A DNA stretch of 64,000 bases from NCBI GenBank assembly GCA_032629725.1, contig JAFEVB010000002.1, forward strand, positions 868,001 through 932,000, read 5' to 3'. The notes beneath the pieces are model-generated. The model saw nothing but the letters and a program-made list of their open reading frames with translations. It made no database searches and had not been told where the DNA came from. The stretch comes from Gremmenia infestans (Eukaryota > Ascomycota > Leotiomycetes > Helotiales > Hamatocanthoscyphaceae). Both the position numbers and the translations under genes were made by a program. Shown here one piece after another: positions 13,654-25,832 of the stretch; position 1 is the stretch's first letter; each line of letters opens with the position of its first letter.

Positions 13654-15894
13654 TTAGTCTCCTCGCCCCTTATGGTTTCCCATCTTTTCAATCGAACTCA
13701 TAATACCGCTTCGATATCCAAGCCCACTTCCGGGTCTCATGCTCTGAGCACTTCCACTCCTATCATGAGTAGGTCCAGCTGGCATGCCAAACTTTCCTCT
13801 GCCGATGCGACTCTCCACTGCCGCATGACTAGAAATGCTACTGGGTGCCCGCAAGCCAGAAGCTCTTGAGACGCTACCCCTTAGATTTTCGACGTTAGGT
13901 GATGCAATTTGCGGTTGGGGTGTAGGTTGCTGATTAACAGGTGCAGAATTCATTTCCGCGAGCATGTCGTCGAAAGCAGCTACCAAAGGGATCATCTCAT
14001 CGACAGCAGTGACCAATTTGCCTTTCTCCACTCTCTCTTCATCTAAAAGTTTTCGAAGCTCGGAGTTGTCATGCTTGACGCTGTTTATGACTTGCGTGAG
14101 ACCCTTAAGCTCGGCTTCTAGCTCCTTCGTCTTTGCGTCTCGGGCTGCTTGCTTCTCCAGATCTTCGATGAGTTCGAGAGGGTTCTTAGGGTCGACTTTT
14201 GTCATAGTTGTGTCGCGCTTCAGCTCTTCGACCTCCTTGGTGAGGTCTTCGACTTGATACTCAAGATCTCTGACCTTCTTATCCCATCGACGCTCGTAGC
14301 TCTTCTTTAGAGCAGCGACCTTGCTCTCATGCTTGTCCTTGTATAATGTGTGGAGTTCTCTTGAGACTCTCTCGACAGCGAGCTCAACAGTCTTCCCTCC
14401 GCACACACAATCACCTGATTTTGGCTCGTTACTTTCTGGACTTGGCGTTACTCTTCCTGTCTTCATGGCGGCCAGCTTGCTCTCGGCTTCTTGAGCCATA
14501 ACTTCTGCAGCTTCTCTCCTTCGCTCACTCTCCTCAATGCGACCTTCAAGCTCCTCGCGCTCGCGCTCCCCGTGTACTATCTCCTCCTTCACGTTCCGTA
14601 GAACAGCCTCCATTTCGTGACCCCGTTTTCCCCACTCCTCCTTCTCGGCTGCGAGCTGTTCTTTCAAATCCCGCTCTTCTCGGACCTGTTCCATACTCTC
14701 GCCGACCCGCTTTTCTGCATCGCCGACAGCGGTTTTGAGAGACTGGACTTCAGCTTCCTTCCCACTTAGAGAAGCCTTAAGACTGCTAATTTCAGATAAA
14801 AAGCCTGACTTCAGACTCTCAAGCTCCCTCGGTGTGATGGATGGCATACTCCTTGGTGTTGGAGCTGGCGGTATATCGAAATCAAGAAGGGTTGACATAT
14901 AATTCCGATTCATTGATGGGGTAGTCGATCCCCATGCCATATCTGGCATTGTTGCGCCCTTCAATGGAGACTGTCTGGCTTGTCGGGTTGGCGATTGGTA
15001 GGTGTGGCCAGAAAAGTTGTTGAACTGTTCCGTGAAGTCGAGAAGGTTGACAGTTCCCTCATCATCTTTCCCCTGTCCGTATCTATTGCCTCGAGGAGTT
15101 GGAGAGGGGGAACGGTTCGCTGGTCGTCGCGCTGTTGCTGGAGTCTGGATTTGGGTTCTTCTGGGAGTTGGACCAGAATACTTCGCAGGGCTGTGCCCAG
15201 TTTTTACGAACATGGTCATGTCTGGCACCGCCGAGAAGTTACTAAATGTGCTGGCCATTGTGTCATCCATATTGGTTGTCTCATCGTGGCTAGGGCCGGC
15301 TGCCATGCTAGCCAGGGTATCATCCGTAACGTGCTCTTCGTTCTCGCTATCTCCGTCCTCCAATATCTCGATTGCCTTGGTGAGCCCTTCATTATCTCTT
15401 AGGATATTCTCGATACTCAAAGCTCCTTCCATAGTCCCGGGTTTTTTCTCTGGCGAAATGGAAGGTTTTACAGGAAATCTCATAGGAGAGGAAAGTTTTC
15501 GAGGACTCCCCGATGGGTCGGAGGTCTTTCTGGAAGACTGTGTCTTTGGTCCTGGCGATGTGCGACTTGTGAATAGCTTGATAGGGGATTTATGTTCGCG
15601 CTCAATAGAACTTTTTGATGTCAGTCGAGACGCTTTGCTTGGGGAGACGTTTTCGCGGTCGATAGGATCGAGAACGTTAGCATTAAAGGGCGAGCTTGGA
15701 GGGCCTTCACTTTCGAGATCGGTATCGGTAGATGTTTGAGTTGTGTACGCAGTGACCTCGTAGTAGTCATTGTCATTGCGTGAGGTGTCGGATGAGGATT
15801 GTGAATTGAGTGCTGTATCGGCAGTAACGGACAATGGAGCTGGACTTGTCATTGTGACAGTTGATGATACAGTATTCCAAACTCCGCGTATCAT
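13654..15894 (-). CDS. Spindle pole body protein, Cut12 family (SnaD-like)
   Basis: A 746-residue single-exon protein. The N-terminal half is disordered and rich in Ser-Pro/Thr-Pro sites (SPSKAS, SPIKLF, SPRKLSSPMR), as expected of a CDK-regulated spindle pole component. The middle holds NLLDFTEQFNNFSG and STLLDFDIPPAPTPRS, which read like the conserved blocks of fungal Cut12/SnaD-type proteins. From about residue 360 to 480 and 510 to 650 there are long coiled coils (ELESLKSGFLSEISSLKASL; RDLEYQVEDLTKEVEELK). The C-terminus is Ser/Gly-rich. An internal Met at residue 15 (15852) is an alternative start. The family call is from motif memory; coiled coil and disorder are seen directly. With GCP3 it is the second spindle-pole gene in the window. 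Confidence 0.68.
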   Translation of the reverse strand: MIRGVWNTVSSTVTMTSPAPLSVTADTALNSQSSSDTSRNDNDYYEVTAYTTQTSTDTDLESEGPPSSPFNANVLDPIDRENVSPSKASRLTSKSSIEREHKSPIKLFTSRTSPGPKTQSSRKTSDPSGSPRKLSSPMRFPVKPSISPEKKPGTMEGALSIENILRDNEGLTKAIEILEDGDSENEEHVTDDTLASMAAGPSHDETTNMDDTMASTFSNFSAVPDMTMFVKTGHSPAKYSGPTPRRTQIQTPATARRPANRSPSPTPRGNRYGQGKDDEGTVNLLDFTEQFNNFSGHTYQSPTRQARQSPLKGATMPDMAWGSTTPSMNRNYMSTLLDFDIPPAPTPRSMPSITPRELESLKSGFLSEISSLKASLSGKEAEVQSLKTAVGDAEKRVGESMEQVREERDLKEQLAAEKEEWGKRGHEMEAVLRNVKEEIVHGEREREELEGRIEESERRREAAEVMAQEAESKLAAMKTGRVTPSPESNEPKSGDCVCGGKTVELAVERVSRELHTLYKDKHESKVAALKKSYERRWDKKVRDLEYQVEDLTKEVEELKRDTTMTKVDPKNPLELIEDLEKQAARDAKTKELEAELKGLTQVINSVKHDNSELRKLLDEERVEKGKLVTAVDEMIPLVAAFDDMLAEMNSAPVNQQPTPQPQIASPNVENLRGSVSRASGLRAPSSISSHAAVESRIGRGKFGMPAGPTHDRSGSAQSMRPGSGLGYRSGIMSSIEKMGNHKGRGD

Positions 15895-16618
15895 GGTACA
15901 AGCGGTGGCGGTATCAGTGAATTGAATTCCTCGTTAGGTATGTTGTGATGTTTTTGATTTGCTTCGGGCTTTGTTTACATCTCGTCTCATCTTGACGACC
16001 GCTAAGCTCGGTTAGGCAGTCCCAAAACATAGCGATTTTGCCAGTACTATATATACACATAGGTAATTATCTCACACCAAGATATGCCAACACTTCTAAT
16101 TTTCTGCCCGAAGAAATGGGCGTATTTACAGAATTCCCACGAGACTAATAATTGTGACTTTATAAAAAATATTTATTGATGCTCTGAGACCTATCGGCCC
16201 TAACACAAGAATTATACTCGTGAAGTGGCGCTTAATGTGGGACGTTGTGCTATGTTCTCTACTCCAGAGAACATCATTCGCCAGAGGCTGATTTACTCTA
16301 GCTACCATGGGTATCTATGGATATCTGCATTCGAACCCTCCGAAACATTCATGTACTGTACGTTTAGACGCCGAATCCCGCCCAATGCATCCAGCATGTC
16401 CCAAAGCTTTCTTCCATGCTACTTCCCATGCTACCTTCTATGCTACCTTCCATGCTGCCTGTCCAAATTCCAAATCCGCAGTCTTCCGTCCCTGAAACCA
16501 GCCCAACCGCGCATGCATTGACTAATATTATAGATATGCCAACGAGACATGAATAAAGCTCGTCTAACACTTAATGTCCGAACTCTTAAGACCGCACTAA
16601 GCATGCTCCTTCTAATGA
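15895..16618. other. Intergenic: Cut12-like gene promoter and BRCT gene 3' flank
   Basis: No gene seen. At 16412-16460 there is a small degenerate tandem array of the unit CCATGCTAC(C/T)T (ccatgctact, ccatgctacc, tatgctacct, ccatgctgcc), about four copies. Confidence 0.45.
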
Positions 16619-17503
16619 TCATGTGCTTGAAGCTGTTTTGAACATGTCATAAACACTATTTTGCCTCTTAGCAGCAACCTTGAGGTTGAAGAATTGTGTT
16701 TCTGGTAGTCTTCTTCCTGCCTTGAGACTCTCAAGAGCCCTACATCCTGTCAGCCTTCGCTCATAACTTCGAGGAAAATCTTGCACATACCACTCGACCC
16801 CAATATATTTTATTCCTGCACCTCCAACCCTCTTGATCTCCTTCTCGATTTTCGTCCCTGCAAGGCCACCGCCAGCCCCTAGTCCCTGAGTCCCACTAGG
16901 TCGACCAAGAATGACATGCGTAACCTGCCTCCGCCCAAGATGAATCGATAACCTTGCTCCATTCTCTACTAGAATATGCTTGAGCTTATGGTCAGAGATC
17001 AGTGGGTGTGTGCTGCCATTGATATAAATAACAAGACCATCAAAAACACCCTTCTTCGTATTTGATTTGTTGACCTCTGTCTGGACGTCTTCATGCTTCC
17101 TAAGGGCCGTCAACTTCTCTTCGGCACTTAAAGACCCTACAAACAACTTAGTATTTCCAGCGCCAGGGTTCTCGTCAAACATACCACTGGTTCCTTGACT
17201 TGCCAGCATATCTCCAACACTGAGTTTGGCCCTCTCTCGGACATCTTTAGGTATCAAAGCCTTTGCATTCTCGTCCCAGTCCTCGGAGCCCGCCCCAACT
17301 GTATCCGAAATTCTCTTGCCTCCCGTCCCGCCACTCTTAAATTGATGAGACAGCTTCATGCTTCGTGATTGTCTCCACCCTATCGATCCACCCAGTCGAT
17401 TCTCCGCTCTCTGATGCCCAGTTGAAGAAGAATTCCAAGCGTCGAAATATGCCGAGTGTTTTGGCTGAGCCGCCGGTGGCACAGAGGACTTTGGGGGAGC
17501 CAT
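16619..17503 (-). CDS. Small BRCT-domain protein (REV1-N-terminus-like)
   Basis: A 294-residue single-exon protein. A BRCT domain spans about residues 150-245: FDGLVIYINGSTHPLISDHKLKHILVENGARLSIHL, then QVTHVILG and a Trp-containing end KYIGVEWYVQDF. The N-terminal segment YFDAWNSSSTGHQRAENRLGGSIGW resembles the region before the BRCT domain in fungal Rev1-type proteins, but the polymerase domain is absent and the frame ends in a normal stop. The C-terminal tail QNSVYDMF is PIP-box-like (Q, hydrophobic, final F), with Met where an aromatic is usual. It probably acts in DNA damage response, by inference from BRCT and the tail; the exact role is unknown. Confidence 0.75.
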   Translation of the reverse strand: MAPPKSSVPPAAQPKHSAYFDAWNSSSTGHQRAENRLGGSIGWRQSRSMKLSHQFKSGGTGGKRISDTVGAGSEDWDENAKALIPKDVRERAKLSVGDMLASQGTSGMFDENPGAGNTKLFVGSLSAEEKLTALRKHEDVQTEVNKSNTKKGVFDGLVIYINGSTHPLISDHKLKHILVENGARLSIHLGRRQVTHVILGRPSGTQGLGAGGGLAGTKIEKEIKRVGGAGIKYIGVEWYVQDFPRSYERRLTGCRALESLKAGRRLPETQFFNLKVAAKRQNSVYDMFKTASST

Positions 17504-20500
17504 TCAGCGCTTAAATATTCACCGCCTTGGCTTTAACGCAATGTTGTCATTGAGAGACTTATAATCGGTCCTGGGAGTTGATTAGGATCGCGTTGACTGC
17601 ATTTTGATATGTCGACTTGGCTGTCGCGGGGTAGATTGCGTTGCCTAGACAATTAAATCGCGTTATCACGTGTGTTCAAAGCACAAGATTATGTCAACTT
17701 CAACTTCTCCAAGTTCAATTCAATTACAGTTCCAACTTCGACTCTAACTTCATCTTCATCTTCGACCTTGGCCCACTCTCCTCCCTTGCAGTTTAGAAGG
17801 TCCAACAAGACGACGTCGAGAATCGTGTGTCACAGAACCATTTTGCCTATAAGGATGCACACTTTCGTTTGGGAAGGGTCTCGTTCAGTCTTCGCCACCG
17901 GTTTTCTTTCCTTTCCGGGACCCGCAGTTCAACAGTACGGTATTACTTCAGTTCACTATCAAACAATTATTCGATCGATGTCTTGTCTCCTTGACCGGCA
18001 TCCAGCGTCCTTCATTAATATTCTATCCTAAACTTGAAGCTCCGATCCATCTATCCATCCATCCATTAATCAATCAATCAACCAATCAATCAGGAACCGC
18101 AGTCCAGTCCAGTTCCACCAACTTAAAGTTTAACAACAGAGCCAGCATTTTTACTTACGGAGTCGATGCACTATGCTATGCTATGCTATGCACATTCCCG
18201 CTCGCCTCGCAGCGTTGTGCAGCCGGTCTTGTCAGATCTGCTTCCATCGAGGCAGTCTCAACGCAAGTATGTCGTGCGTTCTGTAGAGCTGATGCTCGAG
18301 CAGCGCAGTCTCCGCGCATTCTCACATGTGGCGGCACTACTACACTGGTGCACAGAGCCATCGACTCCACTTTTGCCGTCGCTGCCCAGAGGAAAAGCGA
18401 GGGAGTGAGCACACACACACACACATGAAGATCCCCATCCCCATACCCCTCCTCCGGATCTTTCATACCCTTCTGTGGTTTGTGCCATATGCAGCAGCAA
18501 TATAAAATGAGTAGGATTCATCATTTGGGACAGACAATACGGTTACGACGTTTCACAAACTCGTCAGAAGGCTTTCCTGCCAAGTTGAGTCACGAGAACG
18601 AATGCAAAAACGGATACTCCCGCTACTATACCAAAAGGGGAAGCTGCTTCACTAGCATTTGTTGATTTCGATAGCTGTCCCGCCTCCGCTTATTGATTTT
18701 TCTCGGTGAAGATTTCTCTTCCTGCTGGCAAACTCCCTTGTCATTTCATTCCGTCTGTTGGCGATAGGTGTCAAAAAATATGGGGAAGAAGTGAGCATGG
18801 AAAGGGTGGTAAGACTTTAGTAAAGGGCTGCAGATACGCTGACGATGAACCGTTTTGAGAATCCTCTCGAGTTATGAGTATGTTATACCCCCTGCAAATC
18901 TAGACTAGTACTACTTTCTTTAGAACTTTACCACCTGCCTGTCACACGAAGGACAAGATCCAACTTGGTCAAACATCCAGGTCCCACGGTTCTTCACCCC
19001 TGTAATGAATGGCAACCTGGACCAGAACTGGTGTGTGTGGGATAGCGACATGATCCTGGCGCCATACATGTACTGTACCTCCGTACAGCCTACTACTCAC
19101 TCTATTCCGAACATGAACGGAATTCACGCCGCACAGGAATTTAATGAATTAATATGGCCTCCAGGAGATACGATACGTGAAAGGAATATCGTCAACTACG
19201 GAGGTACAGCCATTTTGGCCGGTTGGTAGTGGGGTACCTTGTCCGAATGTTTAGGTTCAAGCCAGTGAGGGGTTTGCTGTGAAGACCACGAAAGGCGGTG
19301 AAGACGACGCTAAAAATCAGATGTTGACGCCACAATTTCAGAATCAGCCCCAGATTGATTACTTCGATTGCTCTTGATCTTCCTTTTGTCGTTTTCGCCC
19401 GGCTTCTATGGTCCGCAATCATGGCCCTCGGACTGTGGTGGTATCCCTTTATGTTGAAGCTCTGTCATACACGTTCAAGCCATCAAAGCGATGTCGTGCG
19501 TTAATCTACAGGGCTCACGATTGGCTGATGGCGCCACAAGGTCCATGGAAATCTCAGCTAGGATGATGATCCTTGCTAGATGTAGACGGACCGTTATCCG
19601 CGCGTGCAGACAGCGATTTACCTTTGATCCGCCCTATGAATTGCATAATGATGCTACGGCGTACTTACTCTAGACTTTCCGGTATGTCCAGAGTCCCGAG
19701 CTGTTCATTCGCTGGTGTTATGTTCTCCACCTCGCCGGGTGTCATGGTTCTAGTCCGCGAGTCCGCACCGCCAGCTGCGAGGCTGCGATGCGCTGCGAGG
19801 TCTAAAATGCTTGGGTTATTTTGAGTTGGGGGTTCACAGTTGTTGTCCAGATTGGTGTGGTGGGGGTGCCACAGCGTATAATTGCTTGGCGCGAATAGGC
19901 TAAAGCTGGACCCTAGACGCCCAAAACGGGGAACGAAGGAGGGGTGCCAGGTGTGTCGCTCGACGACGTGGTGCGTGGTGATTGGGGTAACCCCCAATGA
20001 CCATGGTCTTGATCGACACTCGCGACGTGCTCTTTCGATGAAGTGATAGGGTAGAAGTCTCAGCTACTTCGGTCGAGACCATCTCTATTTTGCAGCCTTT
20101 TATTTGGCGGTCGTACGCTTTTGTCAGCTCAATTTCAATCATCTTGTTCTTGAAGCTCCCTTTAGGTTCTGTACCGCTGCCTCAGGCTTCTTGCTATGAC
20201 AAGCGCATGAAACAGGCTAAGAACCCATGTACCAGCCACCTTTCTCTTGTCTCCGGACTTTACGATGATTGGCCATGTTTGAGCTGCGCGTAGCCGCTCT
20301 GCATATGCAATGCAAGTGCTCTGGCGCACAAGGACCACATGTCTTTGGAGGAGCTGCAGGGACCGCTGCCGGGAGTGGCAACGCAAGCATTGGATAAGGA
20401 AACCAAACCGCGAAACTAAAGATCTGGAGGCCAGGCGGTGAGCTCGAAATACGTGGGGCACCTGTTGCCAATGCTTCAAAGAGGAGTAAAACATCGTGAC

Positions 20501-23500
20501 CCGCGGTTATTGATCTTGGCTGCAATTTGGATTCTGAATCCGGACGAGTATTACGAAGTAAACCATTTCCCGAGTAAAAGCTTACTCTAATCTTTCTCCA
20601 CCTTGAAGTGTGGTGTCTCGGGGAGTCGCATGAGCGAGCATGACATTGCTTCCGCTTCATTGATCACGAGCTTTGGAGTAGAAGTCTTTATGATGTTTTG
20701 GGCAGTATCAGTTTTTCATATTTTATAAGTTCTTCAGCATATACCGGAAACTATACTATTTTGTACTGGTGATCTGATAGGGACGAAATCTCAAGTAGAG
20801 TCATCTGAGCTATTAATGTCTCAGGCAACAGTTTGCTTAGACTAGAAATGTTTATTAGGATACACTTCTCAGAAGGTCGGACGAGGTATGAGGCTCGCAC
20901 CCTCTAAAATCACTACGTACAACATACCTCAGGTCCAATCAGACGGGCGCCTCTGTACCTGGGATTTTTAAAATATGCTGCGTTCCTTGCGTCGAGGCGT
21001 CAATTTCTCGAGGGTTTGCTGCAGTTGCAACAAGGGATGGAGAGTGTGACATATCGAGATTCTTCCATCTAGTGCAACATTAATCAAGTAAAACAGACGA
21101 TTTCTGGATCAAAGCGAACAAAGAGCGTTTGAAGAGGGTCCACTTGAAGAATGACTATTCCATCAACCAGTCTTCTTCGTCCACGAGTGTCGGGGGCAAG
21201 CTAATTTCGAAAGAAGTCTTTCAAAGGCCGAGACAATATCCTGTGCCGAACTAGGCTGCTGCAATTGGTTTAGACTTACCTCAGAACACAATATGGAAGT
21301 CGTTAAACCTTTTTGCAATCGGTCAACGACGCTTAGGTCACAACTATATTAATATTCCTATAGTACGGTGCCTCGTACATGCAGGTTTTTAAGCTTCAAA
21401 ACAGCAAACAATTCTTACAAGACTCTTTTAAATATCCCAATCTTCGAACACGGTCTCTAGCTTCTGCACGAAGGGTTCTATGCGTAGCCCTCAAGAGTTC
21501 CATCCCTCTTCTCTGCCAGCCGCCTGCTGGGGGAGTATTGGCCCGTCAAACAGCCAACGGGGTTGCATCAGAACCCATCAAAGAGACCGTCTTTACGCAG
21601 GCCAAGAATAATCAAGGGGCCCTGCATTCATACGCACCCCCACACCTGCATGTGGAGAGCTTGAAGCCTGTCATGCATTTACAAGCATACTAATAAAGCC
21701 TGCCGATACTTCTAGGGTGTTAAGCTAGTACCACCATGACTTTCAACACTCTCGTTGATTTTCAAGGTCGGAAATCGCAAGAAGATGACATTCGAAGTTG
21801 AGTTGATATGCTCCTCTTGGCATAAGAAATTACCCGGACCAAGTTTATCAAGGAGGCCGGAGGTTCGGTATAGGGGAAGTCATCATTCCGAGGTCATTGA
21901 ACCTTTTTCACACCATATCGCATTTCGGGAAGGCCCTCAAATGCCGAATCCAAAGCGAGCTAGAGGTTCATCGCCAGTGTTCTTGACATCTTACCAACCC
22001 GGGGTTAGTTGCATCTTTTATACTACTAATATATATTAATGGCAGAGACGAGTAGGTCCTCAATCTTACCCCCGGTGAAGCAGAGCTATAAAATGACTAC
22101 ACATATCTATAGCTTATATTCTGGAAAGAGGTTTATATCTCTTTATTTGTATCCGCTCGATTTGTGTCTCCTTCCTGCACTCCGGACTTCTGCCAGTAAA
22201 AGCTTCTTCCCGCGTGCACGCCGTGGATCAAAACCTTCTGCATACGGAGTGCGGCAGAAAGAAGGCAATCGGAGAATTCCAGGACCAACGTATTGTCCGG
22301 CATGTGCTCTGTGCGTTGCCTTTAGGCGTGATCGCTATGTAGTTTACTGCAGCTCTAACTGTAGTGCGTCTGCAGAAGATCCCTTGTGCATTGTTTTAGT
22401 CGCCAGTCCCGACTTTAGGATCCCCTACACCAACTTCTCGACGCACGAAATAAGCACATTGACGACATAGCTGTCCCAGAAAAGGACATTCATCAAATCA
22501 CTAGACCAGACAGAAAGATAATCTGCTGTTATTAAGATAGTGACAGTATATATAGATCGTATCGCATTGGACAGTGCCAGAGAAACATTTATGATTGCTG
22601 GGCAGCGCGAATTCTGCGGCCACAGCTCTCATAAATATCGCGTTCGTACCACTATAAAAAGACTGACAGACTCTGACAGAATCGGGTAGCAGACCAAATC
22701 TCGGATTATCTAGTATTCAACGATTGATGAGGGACTTAGAACGTGATTATTGCAATTATAGCTATCCTCTATCACTTGCTCATCGGCGCCAGGCCGAATT
22801 GGGAGCTGACCCGTATTGGCTAGAACCCGTTTCAACAGGCTTCCTGGCTTACATACCGGCGGCGCTTCCTTAACACTTTTTCAGGTCACCGCTCAGCAGT
22901 TACTGATATAAGGAGTTGGCTTTTTGCAACTCTGGTGCCTTTTAAGCGCAGTGTTTCAGCGACTGAACATCCACTGACTTGATCTGATCAGGGGTTGTAG
23001 TGTAAGCCAGAGTCGTATAAAGTAATGGTCTTACGAGGTGGATTCTTTTTATTTGTTGTCAAGACAAGGTAGACCTGCCAGCTAGCCCCCCTGGAAAGCA
23101 GTGGATCATGGAGTGGAGCGACTAGATGATTAACGTTAGGCGTATCTTTTACTTCTTAGCAGATCCGGTGTCTGGACAGGGTGTGCAGAGAGCGCACTAC
23201 GACACGGACGCTCTACTGCTACGCTACGGCCGGCAGCGGTGGCATGGTGAGATACTCCCCACCTTCTTGGCGATTCAGAAGCACAAAGCACAGTAGCTCC
23301 AGCCATCGGCATTGTTCTTGTTGTTGTAGTAGTTGTTGGCTATACGGACTACTCTATTGCGGAGTCATGGAGTATTCTGCTCGCTGGGCCAGTCAGTGGT
23401 GGTAGTGCCCAGTAGTGTAGTGCACATTATTGCCCAGCCGAGTAATTGTTCCCGGCCGGATCACGTTACAGTACATCCGCAACGTACAGGAGGTTTGGTC

Positions 23501-25235
23501 TGTCTGCCCTCGCACAGAAGAGCCCAGTCCGTAGTAGATACGACCCAAACCTACCTATCTTTGCGCGAGACCGGACGGCTTGAAGGAGCGCCTCCAGCGC
23601 TTGCGCTATGCCCAGTCGGAATCTTGAAGGTTTTTGGCTCCTAGGGGCTAGAGGCTAGAGGCTAGATACCTACTTCTAGGTAGGTACGGAGGTAGAGAGT
23701 CTGGTCTGGCAGAGCTAGGATGTGATGCGCAGGGTTCGGCCAGTCAGTTTCACCCGCGCTTCCTTCCCCTGTCCTCTTGTTGTTGTTCGTACCTCATCTA
23801 CTCCAGTGCGGACGCCTCGTTTAGCAGCACGCAGCAGCCAGCAGCCAGGGCCTATGTACAGTACAAGGCTACCCAGGTAGCGCTAACAAGGGGCAAGGGC
23901 AAGCAAGAATTGGCGCGAGCGCTCGGCTTGCGAAGAAATCGAAAAGCATCGGCGGCGTGGGAGCAGCGAGGGAAATCCCTCCCCTCCCCTCAGCACTTTT
24001 CCCAACCTGCTAACTTTCTCGTCCCACCACTACTTCCACACTCCCTGGCCCCTCCATTGAGTGGCACACCTGACTGCCATCTGGCTGGGGACTTGTAGCC
24101 TGGCAAGCAAAGCGAAAGAAGAGCTTTGTGGGAAGTCTGGAAGTAGATAAGCATGAATGAATAGATAGATACCTACAGTACTGTAGTAGCCTCAACTTCT
24201 TGACCGGGCTTGGCTTATCTACGGATAGTCTATACAAAGAGAGAAAAGCTTTTTACTTACTGTACTATTTCCACCTCCATAATAATACTCCGTACAACAC
24301 ATCCCAGCCCATCCCAGCCCCCCAGCCAGTCCGGCAGCTGGCCTGTTCCTCTCTTCTGTCCTCTGTAAACTGTAAACTGCCCAGTGCCTCAACCCTCAAT
24401 CCTTGACCCTCTGGCCCCTTCCCCCCCAGAACATCAGCTCGTGGTCCCCCTCGCTTCTCGCTACTCGTTACTCGTCTATTCTCACGCCTCTGACTGGTTA
24501 TCTCGGTCCTAGCTACACTCCTTCCTTCTCCACCACCACCACTACTACCTCTTATCCCAACCTCTTCTTCCTACTCCTCCTTCCGCGCCGACCTTCGATC
24601 CACCTCCCTTCTCACCCCGACCTCTCTCATTTTCCTTGGTAGGAAGGTGTTGCTCTCCAGGAAACGTGCGTACCCTATTGAGACCTCCATCCTCTTGTTT
24701 CTCTTGCGCTCCTCCAGCTTGAATCCTCTTGACTTTCCTGCTGCGCTGACTGGTGTACCTGCATTAGAGGTGGCAGAACATTTCCAATTCTTCAAACGAC
24801 AACCCACCAACACCTCTCTCCCTCCCCACCTTGCCGCCAACACCTTATCCTTCTCACTTGCGGGCGACGAATCTTTACGAGCATCACGATTTCCCGAGAC
24901 TTTAACGACTATCGCATCCCTCGAATCGAAGCACGGATCAAAAACTTTTCGAACCGATCTTAAGCACAAGCATACCTGCAGCTTCGCGTAACTGTCATCG
25001 ATCCTGTCGTGGAGCTTCAATCGCATTCCCAATTGGACTGGGTTGGATTGGATTGGTGGACTTCATTTTTCAGAATCTGCTCTTTTAACGACTTCTACGA
25101 GCCAAACGTCTTGCTTTTTAAAGTCTCAAGTTTAACTGATCCTTCTGCGACGCATGCATCATTTCTGTCCATCTCGATAAATAACACGGCTATCATTCGC
25201 GCGCTCGTTGAAACGCATCAAACTCAAGATCTTGA
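17504..25235. other. Gene-poor region of about 7.7 kb upstream of stuA
   Basis: I find no supported gene. All frames are short and motif-free. The region contains simple repeats (ATCC/ATCA tetramers at 18052-18095, four TATGC units at 18172-18191, a CA run at 18409-18425, GGCTAGA units near 23645-23665) and AT-rich tracts near 22500-22750. From about 24300 to 25235 it becomes strongly pyrimidine-rich on the plus strand, which fits a promoter and leader for stuA. It may also hold a long non-coding transcript, but nothing in the sequence proves that. Confidence 0.55.
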
Positions 25236-25332
25236 ATGAGAATCATTTCACAGGACTTTCATGACAAAACATTCTACCTACGGTCCGGAAATAGTCTTAA
25301 GAAATCTATCTGACGGTGACGTCGTATTATAG
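25236..25332 (+). promoter_or_regulatory. Two overlapping upstream ORFs in the stuA leader
   Basis: An ATG at 25236 opens a 25-residue frame ending TGA at 25311-25313 (MRIISQDFHDK...). A second ATG at 25261 opens a 23-residue frame in another phase ending TAG at 25330-25332. Aspergillus nidulans stuA is known to carry leader mini-ORFs affecting its translation; a similar role here is inference. One of these could instead be a short first coding exon. Confidence 0.45.
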
Positions 25333-25365
25333 CTGCTGCGAACCCTTGGTGATCCATCACCTAAG

Positions 25366-25832
25366 ATTCTCTGGTCTGTTTCACGTATACTCACGAAGTT
25401 TTCGTTGAGTTCACCCATTCACTGTCCTTTTCGGACTTGACTATTCCAACCGAAAAGCTGGATCTCCCGTCGATCTCCCAAGTGCAAACCCGGGGACCCT
25501 CCGACATACCATACTACAACCATCACGCCGCGCAGAGACCGTCATATGTGAATGATAGGTTGCCTTCACTGTCTTTGCCCCAGCCGCAACAGGCATACTC
25601 GTCCGGTACCTCGTCACCCCGGGTTGGTTCCCTCAGTTCACTTGGATCATCATCAATTTTGAACGGGAGCTCTCACTCCTCGAATACGACTGCATCGTCA
25701 AACGGGCCCAAAACTCCGTCTCCAACCCTTCCTACTAGCAGCGGACTTCCACCCTCCTTATCGCAAACCACCTACAGCAACAGCTCCCCTTCTGGTCCAG
25801 CATACTCCTACAATCAAGACCCATATCCCAAT
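25366..25832 (+). other. In-frame open extension upstream of the StuA Met
   Basis: This frame is continuous with StuA and lacks both stop and ATG over about 155 codons. Its translation (LDLPSISQVQTRG; RPSYVNDRLPSLSLPQPQQ; many Ser/Pro) has the composition of a fungal transcription-factor N-terminus. Out-of-frame ATGs occur inside it (ATG-TGA at 25546-25551, ATG at 25552). It is either coding, reached by splicing from an upstream exon, or an unusual 5' UTR. Confidence 0.5.

Noticed and set aside
14980..15739. Long plus-strand frames of 140 and 245 residues
   Set aside because: They are antisense to the Cut12-like gene and reflect its Ser/Pro codon pattern.
20162..20660. Overlapping minus-strand frames of 110 and 147 residues
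   Set aside because: No motifs, two frames compete over the same DNA, and composition is non-coding in look.
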